A stretch of DNA of 64,000 nt from Marinomonas vulgaris (GTDB lineage: Bacteria > Pseudomonadota > Gammaproteobacteria > Pseudomonadales > Marinomonadaceae), in contig NZ_JAGSSV010000001.1 in the NCBI RefSeq assembly GCF_018145875.1, positions 372,001 through 436,000 on the forward strand, written 5' to 3'. The notes under the pieces were generated by a model. The model worked only from the letters and a program-made list of their open reading frames with translations, had not been told where the DNA came from and did not search any database. The first letter of the stretch is position 1. The number at the start of each line of letters is the position of its first letter. The translations under genes and the position numbers were made by a program. Positions 1 through 7,729 of the stretch are shown piece by piece.

Positions 1-8
1 GAGCTTTT

Positions 9-1679
9 ATGCTGACCAGCATCGCGATTACCAATTTTGCCATTGTTGAATCCCTTGAACTGGAGTTCAAAAAAGGAATGACTGTAATTTCCGGTGAAAC
101 AGGGGCAGGCAAATCCATTATGGTGGATGCTTTGTCATTGTGTTTGGGCGACAGAACCGACGCAGCGGTTGTCAGACACGGTCAGAAAAAAGCCGACATC
201 AGCGCCAGCTTCGACATTCAAAACGACCCAAACGTGCATAAGTGGCTGGTTGAGCGCGATTTAGAGCAAGATCAACACTGTATTTTACGTCGCGTTATCA
301 GCAAAGAAGGTCGCTCAAAAGCCTACATTAATGGTCGCCCTTGTACGCTCAGCGACTTAAAAGACGTGGGCAGCCAGCTGGTCGATATTCATGGTCAGCA
401 CGAACACCAGTCTCTCCTAAAGAAAAACGCCCAACGTCAACAGCTCGATGCTTATGGCCAATTATCCGACCTCACTAAACAAGTGAGTGCGCAGTTCCAC
501 CATTGGCGTCAACTAAAAGAAGCCCTTAACGCGCAGCAAAACCGCTCTTCAGAACAAGACGCCAAAATCCAGCTGTTAACCTATCAAGCACAAGAACTAC
601 AGCAGCTTGATTTGAAAGAAGGCGAAATCGAAGCCCTCGAAAACGAGCAGGCTTTTTTGTCTAATATTGCCGATTCCCAATACAAGGCCTACCAAGCCAG
701 TGGTATTTTGATCGACAGTGACGAGGGCAATGTTTGCTCCCAGTTGCACCAAGCCATCAACAGCGCCAGCCAAATTCGCCCTGCGACTAAGGCGCTGGAA
801 GACGCTCTAGAAATGATGAACGCCGCGCTTATTCAAGCGCAAGAAGCCGCAGACAGCTTACATCACTACCAAGACACCCTTGAACAAGATCCAGAGCGCC
901 TTACGGACGTAGAACAACGCTTATCCGATATTTACGATACGGCGCGCAAGCATCGCACCTTACCAGAAGGCCTTATTCCCCTTAGAGAAAGCGTTGAAAC
1001 CGAGTTAGAAGCGCTGCATGGCAGCGAAGAGAACATCGATATTCTGAAGGAAAAAGAAGAACAGGCTTACGAACAACTCACCGCCTTGGCGACCACGTTA
1101 ACGGAAAAACGCATTCTGGCAAAGGACGACCTTGCACAGAAAGTGGAGGAACAGATTCACGGCTTAGGCATGCCCCATGCGCGTTTCTTTATTCAATGCC
1201 AACCTTTGAATCAAGTCACCGCTCACGGCTTTGAAGATGTGGAATACATGATTGCCTCTAACCCAGGCCAACCGGCTCAACCGCTGCGTAAAGTCGCTTC
1301 TGGTGGTGAATTATCGCGGATCAGTTTGGGCATTCAGGTCGTCACAGCGCACACTTCTATTATTCCCACCTTGGTGTTTGATGAAGTGGATGTGGGCATC
1401 AGCGGGGGTACCGCTGAAGTCGTTGGTCGCATGTTGCGCTCTGTTGGACAGCGTGGCCAGGTGTTCTGTGTAACGCATCTAGCCCAAGTCGCGGCGCAAG
1501 GTAATCAGCATCTCAGGGTCAGTAAACAGGTAACGGACGATGCGACGTCGTCTCAAGTTCAACAACTGCAAGAACAAGACCGTACACAAGAAATTGCTCG
1601 TTTGCTGGGTGGCTTAGAACTGACTGAACAAACACTGGCCCATGCTCGAGAAATGCTGGGTAACGTACATCTCCAGTAA
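9..1679 (+). CDS. recN: DNA repair protein RecN
   Basis: SMC-like ATPase that acts in the cytoplasm on DNA double-strand breaks together with RecA. At 556 residues it is close to the usual family length (about 550). The Walker A motif GETGAGKS lies at residues 29-36. The middle (about 150-350) is rich in Gln, Glu, Leu and Ala, as expected for a coiled coil. The C-terminal third holds the ABC signature ASGGELSR and the Walker B stretch TLVFDEVDVGISGG. Only eight bases of upstream sequence are visible, so its promoter and any LexA operator lie outside the window. It is followed by a bidirectional terminator and convergent fur, the same recN-fur-bamE order seen in pseudomonads. Confidence 0.97.
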   Translation: MLTSIAITNFAIVESLELEFKKGMTVISGETGAGKSIMVDALSLCLGDRTDAAVVRHGQKKADISASFDIQNDPNVHKWLVERDLEQDQHCILRRVISKEGRSKAYINGRPCTLSDLKDVGSQLVDIHGQHEHQSLLKKNAQRQQLDAYGQLSDLTKQVSAQFHHWRQLKEALNAQQNRSSEQDAKIQLLTYQAQELQQLDLKEGEIEALENEQAFLSNIADSQYKAYQASGILIDSDEGNVCSQLHQAINSASQIRPATKALEDALEMMNAALIQAQEAADSLHHYQDTLEQDPERLTDVEQRLSDIYDTARKHRTLPEGLIPLRESVETELEALHGSEENIDILKEKEEQAYEQLTALATTLTEKRILAKDDLAQKVEEQIHGLGMPHARFFIQCQPLNQVTAHGFEDVEYMIASNPGQPAQPLRKVASGGELSRISLGIQVVTAHTSIIPTLVFDEVDVGISGGTAEVVGRMLRSVGQRGQVFCVTHLAQVAAQGNQHLRVSKQVTDDATSSQVQQLQEQDRTQEIARLLGGLELTEQTLAHAREMLGNVHLQ

Positions 1680-1721
1680 CAACCACATTGGCAGCGGTTA
1701 GCAACACAGAAAATCAAAACA

Positions 1722-1759
1722 AAAAAAGCGTAAACAGATGATTCTGATTACGCTTTTTT
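1722..1759. terminator. Bidirectional rho-independent terminator between recN and fur
   Basis: Perfect 12-bp inverted repeat AAAAAAGCGTAA / TTACGCTTTTTT at 1722-1733 and 1748-1759 with a 14-base loop. It has A-runs on one side and T-runs on the other, so it can stop transcription of both recN (+) and fur (-). Confidence 0.85.
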
Positions 1760-1781
1760 AATTTTATCTTATTGAGCTGAA

Positions 1782-2189
1782 TTATTGCTTTGGACGCACG
1801 TAAAGAATCAAACTGTGATCTTCGATCTCATAGCCATGTTCTGCTGCAATTTCGTGTTGGCGTTTCTCAATAATCGGATCTACAAATTCAATCACCTTGC
1901 CAGATTCCAAGCAAATCATGTGATCGTGATGATCGCCTTTCGCCAACTCAAACACAGCGGTACCGGCTTCAAAGTGATGACGCTGCACCAAACCCGCTGT
2001 TTCAAACTGAGTCAACACTCGGTAAACCGTTGCTAAACCCACATCTTCGCCTTGGTCCAATAAGGTGCGATACACATCATCGGCGCTCATATGACGATCG
2101 CCTACACCTTCTAGAATTTGTAAAATTTTCACCCGCGGCAAAGTAACCTTGAGTCCTGCTTTTTTTAGCTCTTGATTTTCGCTAGTCAT
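1782..2189 (-). CDS. fur: Ferric uptake regulator Fur
   Basis: Iron-responsive repressor. The N-terminal winged helix (LKKAGLKVTLPRVKIL, then DVGLATVYRVLTQFE at about 49-63) binds DNA, and the C-terminal half holds metal ligands including HHFE (71-74) and HHDHMIC (87-93). Length 135 residues, slightly short of enterobacterial Fur (148). Only one cysteine remains at the position of the E. coli CxxC zinc motif (CLESG at 93-97), and the C-terminal Cys/His tail is absent, as in Pseudomonas-type Fur proteins. It is divergent from bamE, with a perfect inverted repeat in the shared promoter region that may serve autoregulation. Confidence 0.97.
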   Translation of the reverse strand: MTSENQELKKAGLKVTLPRVKILQILEGVGDRHMSADDVYRTLLDQGEDVGLATVYRVLTQFETAGLVQRHHFEAGTAVFELAKGDHHDHMICLESGKVIEFVDPIIEKRQHEIAAEHGYEIEDHSLILYVRPKQ

Positions 2190-2213
2190 GAGTCATTCTC
2201 TATTCGATCTTGT

Positions 2214-2230
2214 TGATAATTACTTTATCA
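2214..2230. promoter_or_regulatory. Inverted repeat in fur-bamE promoter region, possible Fur operator
   Basis: TGATAA (2214-2219) and TTATCA (2225-2230) form a perfect 6-bp inverted repeat around TTACT. Extended to heptamers it reads TGATAAT-TAC-TTTATCA, close to the Fur half-site TGATAAT/ATTATCA but with a 3-base instead of a 1-base centre. It lies 25 bases upstream of fur, so autoregulation is plausible but unproven. Confidence 0.4.
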
Positions 2231-2258
2231 TTAGCACACCAGAGTAAGGATGATACAA

Positions 2259-2576
2259 ATGAAAAAATCAGTGTTAATACTATGCGCGGCACTTTCACTC
2301 GGCGCATGCAGTTTATTTCCACCTCCGTATAAAGTGCCTGTTACACAGGGCAACTTAGTAACGAAGGAGCAACTAGCACAGTTACAAGTCGGTATGTCTG
2401 AATCTCAGGTCACTTACCTGTTAGGTAACCCTATGCTAAAAGATACCTTTAAACCTAATGAATGGCATTATTTATACACCACTCGCTACGCAACGCCCGA
2501 TACCAAACAAAGCGATGCCACCGATCTAACGCTCACTTTTGAAAGCGGCGTATTAACAGACATTCAAAACCGCTAA
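2259..2576 (+). CDS. bamE: Outer membrane protein assembly factor BamE
   Basis: Small lipoprotein of the BAM complex, which inserts beta-barrel proteins into the outer membrane. A signal peptide ends in the lipobox LGAC with the lipidated Cys at residue 17. The SmpA/OmlA fold follows, with the family signature LQVGMSESQVTYLLGNP and ...EWHYLY. I choose ATG 2259 (105 residues) over the in-frame ATG at 2250. AAGGA at 2246-2250 is 8 bases from 2259, whereas it would overlap the earlier start. It lies divergent from fur and overlaps the 3' end of rnfH by 4 bases. Confidence 0.95.
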   Translation: MKKSVLILCAALSLGACSLFPPPYKVPVTQGNLVTKEQLAQLQVGMSESQVTYLLGNPMLKDTFKPNEWHYLYTTRYATPDTKQSDATDLTLTFESGVLTDIQNR

Positions 2577-2857
2577 GCTTTCGCGGTTTTTGCTGCACGG
2601 TTGGCCCTAGCTTGTTTAGGGTCGACTTTTAATTCGCGATACAGTTCCACACGCTCACCTTCTTTGAGTATTTGCTCTTCAGGTTTGCGCACCGCTTTGC
2701 CAAAAATACCGACTTTCACGGTATCAACGTCCACCTCAGGAAAATAAACCTGAATATTAGAACGGCGAACCGCATCACGAACGGTACAATTTTCTTCCAC
2801 ATCTAATTCAATGATTTTTTGCTTATCAGGCAAAGCATACGCCACTTCCACTCTCAT
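2573..2857 (-). CDS. rnfH: RnfH family ubiquitin-like protein (UPF0125)
   Basis: Small beta-grasp protein of the RnfH/UPF0125 family. Its biochemical role is not settled, and genetically it travels with ratA and bamE. The core MRVEVAYALPDKQ...DAVRRSNI...VGIFGKAVRKPEEQILKEGERVELYREL is typical. I place the start at 2857 (94 residues). GGTGA sits five bases upstream and the ATG follows the ratA stop after one base. A longer GTG start at 2884 would add nine residues inside ratA with no clear ribosome binding site. The last residues are Lys/Ala/Arg rich. Confidence 0.93.
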   Translation of the reverse strand: MRVEVAYALPDKQKIIELDVEENCTVRDAVRRSNIQVYFPEVDVDTVKVGIFGKAVRKPEEQILKEGERVELYRELKVDPKQARANRAAKTAKA

Positions 2858-2858
2858 A

Positions 2859-3290
2859 TTATTCACCGTATACGACTTTTGCACGCTTACTAAACGAATC
2901 TACCATGGTGTTTGCAATCTGGCTAAACACACCTCCAAAGGCAAACTTCAACATACCACTCAGCTCAAACTCGATGTTTAGCATAATTTTACAACTGGTC
3001 GGAGACAGTTCAGTGAACGTCCAGACACCATGCAAACTTTTAAAAGGGCCTTTTACTAGAGTCATTTCAATGCGGCTAAACTCTTCAAGATAATTCTTAG
3101 TGGTGAAGGCCTGACGCACTGGTCCTTTGCCTACTTCCAATGAGGCGACAATTTCTGTGGGCGTTTTAGACACCAGGGTCGAATTCAAACAACCAGGTAA
3201 AAACTCGGGGTAACCATCCACATCGTTAACCAAAGCAAACATCTGCTCACAGCTGTAATTTACATGAGCAAAGCGTTCTATATGACTCAA
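2859..3290 (-). CDS. ratA: START/COQ10-family protein RatA
   Basis: 143-residue protein of the polyketide-cyclase/START superfamily, with a hydrophobic cavity. Members are annotated either as the RatA toxin, which blocks ribosome subunit association, or as COQ10-like quinone-binding proteins; the sequence cannot choose between them. Signatures visible are the start MSHIERFAHVNYS, VNDVDGYPEFLPGC (about 22-34) and the C-terminal FSKRAKVVYG. The gene is one base from the upstream transporter and one base from rnfH, so the three are probably co-transcribed. Confidence 0.93.
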   Translation of the reverse strand: MSHIERFAHVNYSCEQMFALVNDVDGYPEFLPGCLNSTLVSKTPTEIVASLEVGKGPVRQAFTTKNYLEEFSRIEMTLVKGPFKSLHGVWTFTELSPTSCKIMLNIEFELSGMLKFAFGGVFSQIANTMVDSFSKRAKVVYGE

Positions 3291-3291
3291 A

Positions 3292-4650
3292 CTAGACTCC
3301 TATCCAGCCAGCAAGGGTAATCACCACCATTGCTGGAATACTGATGTATTTCAATGTGTTGTACCACCATTGAAAATGACTCGCTTGTTTCGTAATCATT
3401 TCATTCTGCAACATAGAGCCTGGGATAAACCAAGCCACAAGCACAGACAACAAAATTGCACCAACGGGCAACAATACAAAAGATGTCAATTGATCCAATA
3501 ACTCAAAGAAATTCAGATCAAAGAGGATCTTACTGTCTTCATGATGAAACGACAGTAATACGGCAATGCCAACAAACCAGACTGCAATTCCCATCAACAA
3601 AGCGGCCTTCAAACGCGCCATATAAAACTTTTCGTGCAACCAAGCAACAAACAATTCCAACATTGAAATAGCCGAGGTAAGCGCTGCCACAACCAATAAA
3701 GCAAAAAACACCCCAGCGAAAAACTGCCCGCCAAGTAGATTGCCAAAAATGATTGGCAAAGAAACAAAGGTCAAACTTGGGCCAGCCTGGACATCAATGT
3801 CTAATGAAAAGACTAAAGGGAAAATCACCAAGCCGGCCAAAATAGCGACCAATAAATCGACCCCAACCACAATAGTACAAGCGCGAGCAATCGACATGCG
3901 TTTACTCATGTAAGCCCCGTAGGCAAACATGGCTCCCATACCAACACTGAGACTGAACAAGGCCATACCAACAGCGGCCAAAATCACATCGAAGCTTACG
4001 TCTTTCCAAGACCAACGAAACATAAAACTCAAGGCTTCGCTCATATTACCGATCACCATTGAATACAGCGCCATGGCCACTAGAGTAATCACCAATATGG
4101 GCAACAAAAGCCGCACCACAGCGGATAAGCCTCGGGTAACCGATTGCCCAACGGTCAACACCACAAGCCCCATAAATACGGAATGCCACATGAGCATTTC
4201 AGTACGATTGTCTAACAGCCCTTCAAACATAGCAGACGCGCTGGCTTGACTGACACCAATCAAATCACCTGACAAAGCGCGATTCAAATACGCCAGCGAC
4301 CATCCAGCAATCACGCTGTAAAAAGCCAATATCAAAAAACCCGTAATACCAGCGAGCCAAGGCACGCACACCCAAGCGGGGTGAATAATACGGCGTTCAC
4401 TTAAATCGTTCACCGTATCAATAGGATTAGAGCGAACCGTGCGACCCAACGCCACTTCAGCCATCAGCACAGGCAGGCCGACCAACAGCAAACACAAGCA
4501 GTACACTACTAAAAAAGCGCCGCCGCCATTTTGCCCTAGCACATAAGGAAATTTCCAAATATTTCCTAAACCCACCGCCGATCCACTGGCCGCAAAAATA
4601 AATATCCACGGACTTGACCAGATACCTTGTAAACATCGACTTTCAGGCAT
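3292..4650 (-). CDS. Sodium-dependent transporter, neurotransmitter:sodium symporter (NSS) family
   Basis: Inner-membrane Na+-coupled symporter of the SNF/LeuT family, 452 residues with about 11-12 hydrophobic segments. The first segment carries the hallmark WSSPWIFIFAASGSAVGLGN followed by NIWKFPYVLGQNGGGAF, which forms the Na+ and substrate site in LeuT-like proteins. Substrate (an amino acid or related amine) cannot be read from sequence. It stops one base before ratA begins. Its presence between smpB and ratA interrupts a gene pair adjacent in many relatives. Confidence 0.93.
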   Translation of the reverse strand: MPESRCLQGIWSSPWIFIFAASGSAVGLGNIWKFPYVLGQNGGGAFLVVYCLCLLLVGLPVLMAEVALGRTVRSNPIDTVNDLSERRIIHPAWVCVPWLAGITGFLILAFYSVIAGWSLAYLNRALSGDLIGVSQASASAMFEGLLDNRTEMLMWHSVFMGLVVLTVGQSVTRGLSAVVRLLLPILVITLVAMALYSMVIGNMSEALSFMFRWSWKDVSFDVILAAVGMALFSLSVGMGAMFAYGAYMSKRMSIARACTIVVGVDLLVAILAGLVIFPLVFSLDIDVQAGPSLTFVSLPIIFGNLLGGQFFAGVFFALLVVAALTSAISMLELFVAWLHEKFYMARLKAALLMGIAVWFVGIAVLLSFHHEDSKILFDLNFFELLDQLTSFVLLPVGAILLSVLVAWFIPGSMLQNEMITKQASHFQWWYNTLKYISIPAMVVITLAGWIGV

Positions 4651-4812
4651 AAATTTAGGCTCTAAATACGCAATAGGTGTTTAAAGATAGAAAAACGCAC
4701 AAATATGAACCACATATTTGCGACACCTATCAAAATGAATTAGTAACTGTGAATTTTCTTACATTCAGGCGCATACCTCAAGAAAAGCATAGGTTTTTGC
4801 CACTATCGACCG

Positions 4813-4818
4813 TATAAT
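4813..4818 (+). promoter_or_regulatory. TATAAT -10 box directly upstream of smpB
   Basis: A perfect TATAAT ends only 8 bases before the smpB ATG. Transcription starting 6-8 bases after it would begin at or next to the ATG, giving a leaderless message. No good -35 at 16-18 bases is visible (about 4790-4795 is TAGGTT), and no purine-rich ribosome binding site precedes the ATG. Confidence 0.45.
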
Positions 4819-4826
4819 TTGTAACT

Positions 4827-5303
4827 ATGAGTAAAGTAAAGAAAAAATCCAGCAGCACGGGCACAATCGCGCTAAATAAACGTGCAAAATACGACTACTT
4901 TGTCGATCAGAAATTCGAAGCCGGATTGGTTTTGTCTGGTTGGGAAGTGAAAAGTCTACGAGAAGGCAAAGCTCAGCTTGTCGACTCTTTCGTCATCATT
5001 CACCAAAATGAAGCATGGCTCGTCGGTGCACGAATCACGCCTTTGCTAAGTGCCTCGACGCATGTTGTCTGTGAACCCATGCGCCAACGCAAACTTCTAC
5101 TGAACCGCAAGGAACTGGATAAAATCATCCAGATCACCGAGCAAAAAGGGAAGACCTGTGCGGCCATGGCCTTGTATTGGAAAGGCAATAAAATCAAATG
5201 CGAAGTCGCCTTGGTAACGGGTAAAAAAGATCATGATAAACGTGATACAGAGCGTGATCGTGATTGGTCAAGAGACAAAGAACGTCTAATGAAACATGCC
5301 TAG
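4827..5303 (+). CDS. smpB: SsrA-binding protein SmpB
   Basis: Binds tmRNA and delivers it to stalled ribosomes for trans-translation. At 158 residues it has family length. Conserved segments are [39 protein letters not shown] and the basic C-terminal tail [20 protein letters not shown], which enters the mRNA channel. The N-terminus aligns naturally with ATG 4827, yet there is no Shine-Dalgarno sequence and a -10 box lies immediately upstream. Its RNA partner ssrA follows 91 bases downstream. Confidence 0.97.
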   Translation: MSKVKKKSSSTGTIALNKRAKYDYFVDQKFEAGLVLSGWEVKSLREGKAQLVDSFVIIHQNEAWLVGARITPLLSASTHVVCEPMRQRKLLLNRKELDKIIQITEQKGKTCAAMALYWKGNKIKCEVALVTGKKDHDKRDTERDRDWSRDKERLMKHA

Positions 5304-5394
5304 CCTGCCAGTAATTTTTAGAAAGGCAAACGAAGCATTTCAGCGTAATGGCTGGCGGAAAGTATTTATTTCCGTTAGTATTGCGTTACTTATT

Positions 5395-5756
5395 GGGGAC
5401 GACATGGTTTCGACGTCGGTTACAAACCCAAAGGTGCATGTCGAGAGTGATGCGTGATCTCGTAAATCCCCCGCATCAATTTAATAGTCGCAAACGACGA
5501 AAACTACGCTTTAGCAGCCTAAACCGCTGCTAGTGTGCTGCCCTCAGGTTGCTTGTAGCCAGAGATTCTGCAGTATCATAAATTACGAGATGCTAACTGA
5601 TGCCCCGCCTAGGGATAAGGTTCTAAGATTAAGTAGGCTCGCCATTAACACCCTGTCCTTCGGGCGGTTCGTGGTCAAATAATAGAAGTGACTATGCATG
5701 TAGAGCCGATGGCAGCGGACTGACGGACGGGGGTTCGATCCCCCCCGTCTCCACCA
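5395..5756 (+). ncRNA. ssrA: Transfer-messenger RNA (tmRNA)
   Basis: 362-base tmRNA with acceptor stem GGGGAC (5395-5400) pairing with GTCTCC (5747-5752), then ACCA encoded to 5756. The 5' part GACGACATGGTTTCGACG and the T-arm GGGGGTTCGATCCCCCC give the tRNA-like domain. The tag reading frame is 5490-5522 and reads ANDENYALAA followed by TAA, with a GCA resume codon. It lies directly behind smpB, as in many proteobacteria, and is followed by a strong terminator. The mature 5' end is assigned by pairing, so the precursor may start earlier. Confidence 0.97.
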
Positions 5757-5764
5757 AACATCTT

Positions 5765-5794
5765 AAAAACCACCCAATCGGGTGGTTTTTTTTT
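5765..5794. terminator. Terminator after tmRNA, also facing glmS
   Basis: Perfect 11-bp inverted repeat AAAAACCACCC (5765-5775) / GGGTGGTTTTT (5780-5790), AATC loop and a T-run to 5794. The A-run on the left gives it a U-tract on the minus strand too, so it probably also ends glmS transcription. Confidence 0.92.
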
Positions 5795-5796
5795 GC

Positions 5797-7623
5797 CTAT
5801 TCCACCGTAACACTTTTGGCTAGATTTCTCGGCTGGTCGACGTCTGTACCTTTTACCACGGCAACGTGGTAAGAGAGTAGTTGCAACGGTATAGTGTGGA
5901 CAATCGGTTCTAAAATACTGTCAACTTTCGGTACTTCTGTGAAGGTGATGTTCTCTTCGTTGTTTAAGTCCGTGTCTTTGTCCGCAAATACATACAACTC
6001 ACCGCCTCGGGCCGCCACTTCTTGCAAGTTCGACTTCAGTTTGTCGAGCATGTCGTTGTGTGGCACTAATGCAATGATGGGCATATCTTCATCGACCAAT
6101 GCTAAGGGGCCGTGTTTTAGTTCGCCTGCTGGGTAAGCTTCGGCGTGAATGTATGAAATCTCTTTCAGTTTCAACGAGCCTTCTAACGCAATCGGGAACA
6201 TGGTGCCGCGGCCTAGGAATAACGCGTTATGCTTGTTGGCAAAGCGATCGGCAACGACTTTTATGTGTGCGTCCTGAGACAAGGCGTCGCTCACATAAGC
6301 GGGTAAAGAGCGCATGGCTTGCACAAGCTCTTGCTCTTTTTCTGCCGATAACCCATTTTCCACCGCAATGGCGACACTGGTAATCAACAATGCGGTAAGC
6401 TGAGTGGTAAAAGCTTTGGTTGAAGCCACGCCAATTTCAGGGCCAGCGTTGGTCAGTAAGGTCAATGCCGATTCACGTACCAAGGTACTGGACGGCACGT
6501 TACAAATTGCCAAGGTGGTCAAATACCCCAGTTCTTTCGCCATGCGCAGTGCCGCAAGGGTGTCGGCAGTTTCACCCGACTGAGATAGGGTCAAAAACAA
6601 GGTGTTTTTCGGCACAGCGACTTTACGATAGCGGTACTCACTGGCCACTTCGACGCTGCAAGGCAACCCGGCTAAATCTTCGATCCAATATTTTGCCACC
6701 ATACCCGCATGATAACTGGTACCACAGGCAACAATATGGACGTTTTCGATGTCTTTCAAAAAGCCAGATTCAGCACCAAAGCAACTGGTAAGCACCTTGG
6801 TTTCGCTGATACGGCCATCCAAACAAGCGCTGATCACTTTGGGTTGTTCGTAGATTTCTTTCATCATGTAATGACGAAATTCGCCTTTGTCGGTCGCGTC
6901 TACATTGTGGTTAAACACACTAATTGGGCGCTCTTGCACCTCGCCATTGTCGTCAAAAATAGTCACTTGGTCGCGTGTCAGTTCAACTACGTCCCCTTCT
7001 TCTAAAAAGATGAATTGATCGGTCACGTGCAACAAAGCCAGCTGATCGGAAGCTACGAAGTTTTCTTCAATGCCTACACCCACAACCAAAGGACTGCCTT
7101 TACGGGCGGCAATAAAACGATCGTTTTCGTCATTTTTCACCACACCAATGGCGAACGCACCGTGTAATTTGGTCAGTGTGTTTTGTACCGCTTTGAGCAA
7201 ATCTGGCTCTGTTTTCAGAGCATCGTGAATCAGGTGAACAATCACTTCGGTGTCAGTTTCGGATTTGAACTCATAGCCCTTGGCTTTTAATTCACGGCGA
7301 AGCGGCTCGTGATTTTCGATGATGCCATTGTGAACCAAGGCCAAATCATCTCCTGAAAAATGCGGGTGAGCGTTGGCTTCCGTTGGCTTACCGTGGGTGG
7401 CCCAACGGGTGTGGGCAATGCCGATTTTGCCATCTAACGGCTCAACAGCAAACTTGTCACGTAATGCCTGCACCTTGCCAACAGCACGATGAGAAGACAC
7501 TCCGTCTAAGTTATTAATAGCGACACCTGAAGAGTCATAACCACGATATTCTAAACGGCTAAGCCCTTCGAGTAAGATTTTTGCCACGTTACGACGTGCA
7601 ATAGCACCGACGATTCCACACAT
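5797..7623 (-). CDS. glmS: Glutamine--fructose-6-phosphate aminotransferase (isomerizing)
   Basis: Makes glucosamine-6-phosphate from fructose-6-phosphate and glutamine, the first committed step to UDP-GlcNAc. At 608 residues it matches the E. coli enzyme. The N-terminal nucleophile is Cys2 in MCGIVGA, with the Ntn glutaminase domain following (RWATHGKP, DTEVIVHLI). Two SIS sugar-isomerase domains follow (CGTSYHAG, LSQSGETADTL, then LGRGTMFPIALEG), and the C-terminus PRNLAKSVTVE is canonical. It lies downstream of glmU on the same strand with a 106-base spacer holding a hairpin. No glmS ribozyme is present, as expected outside Firmicutes. Confidence 0.97.
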   Translation of the reverse strand: MCGIVGAIARRNVAKILLEGLSRLEYRGYDSSGVAINNLDGVSSHRAVGKVQALRDKFAVEPLDGKIGIAHTRWATHGKPTEANAHPHFSGDDLALVHNGIIENHEPLRRELKAKGYEFKSETDTEVIVHLIHDALKTEPDLLKAVQNTLTKLHGAFAIGVVKNDENDRFIAARKGSPLVVGVGIEENFVASDQLALLHVTDQFIFLEEGDVVELTRDQVTIFDDNGEVQERPISVFNHNVDATDKGEFRHYMMKEIYEQPKVISACLDGRISETKVLTSCFGAESGFLKDIENVHIVACGTSYHAGMVAKYWIEDLAGLPCSVEVASEYRYRKVAVPKNTLFLTLSQSGETADTLAALRMAKELGYLTTLAICNVPSSTLVRESALTLLTNAGPEIGVASTKAFTTQLTALLITSVAIAVENGLSAEKEQELVQAMRSLPAYVSDALSQDAHIKVVADRFANKHNALFLGRGTMFPIALEGSLKLKEISYIHAEAYPAGELKHGPLALVDEDMPIIALVPHNDMLDKLKSNLQEVAARGGELYVFADKDTDLNNEENITFTEVPKVDSILEPIVHTIPLQLLSYHVAVVKGTDVDQPRNLAKSVTVE

Positions 7624-7689
7624 AAGAAGTGTCCTTTATGACGATAGGCTGAGTCATTGGATGCTCAACACCATAAAAATGAAAACAGA

Positions 7690-7715
7690 CGACAGCATGA
7701 TTTGCATGGCTGTCG
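7690..7715 (-). other. Hairpin in the glmU-glmS spacer
   Basis: CGACAGC (7690-7696) and GCTGTCG (7709-7715) form a 7-bp stem, extendable inward with one bulge. On the minus strand it is followed by a T-rich stretch, so it could be a weak terminator or a processing/sRNA control point for glmS. Enterobacterial glmUS mRNA is controlled in its spacer; whether that applies here is inference. Confidence 0.45.
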
Positions 7716-7729
7716 AGTATAAAAAGAAA

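Noticed and set aside
5348-5533. 61-codon open frame at the tmRNA 5' part
   Set aside because: It lies across tmRNA, including its tag region in another frame; the RNA explains the sequence.
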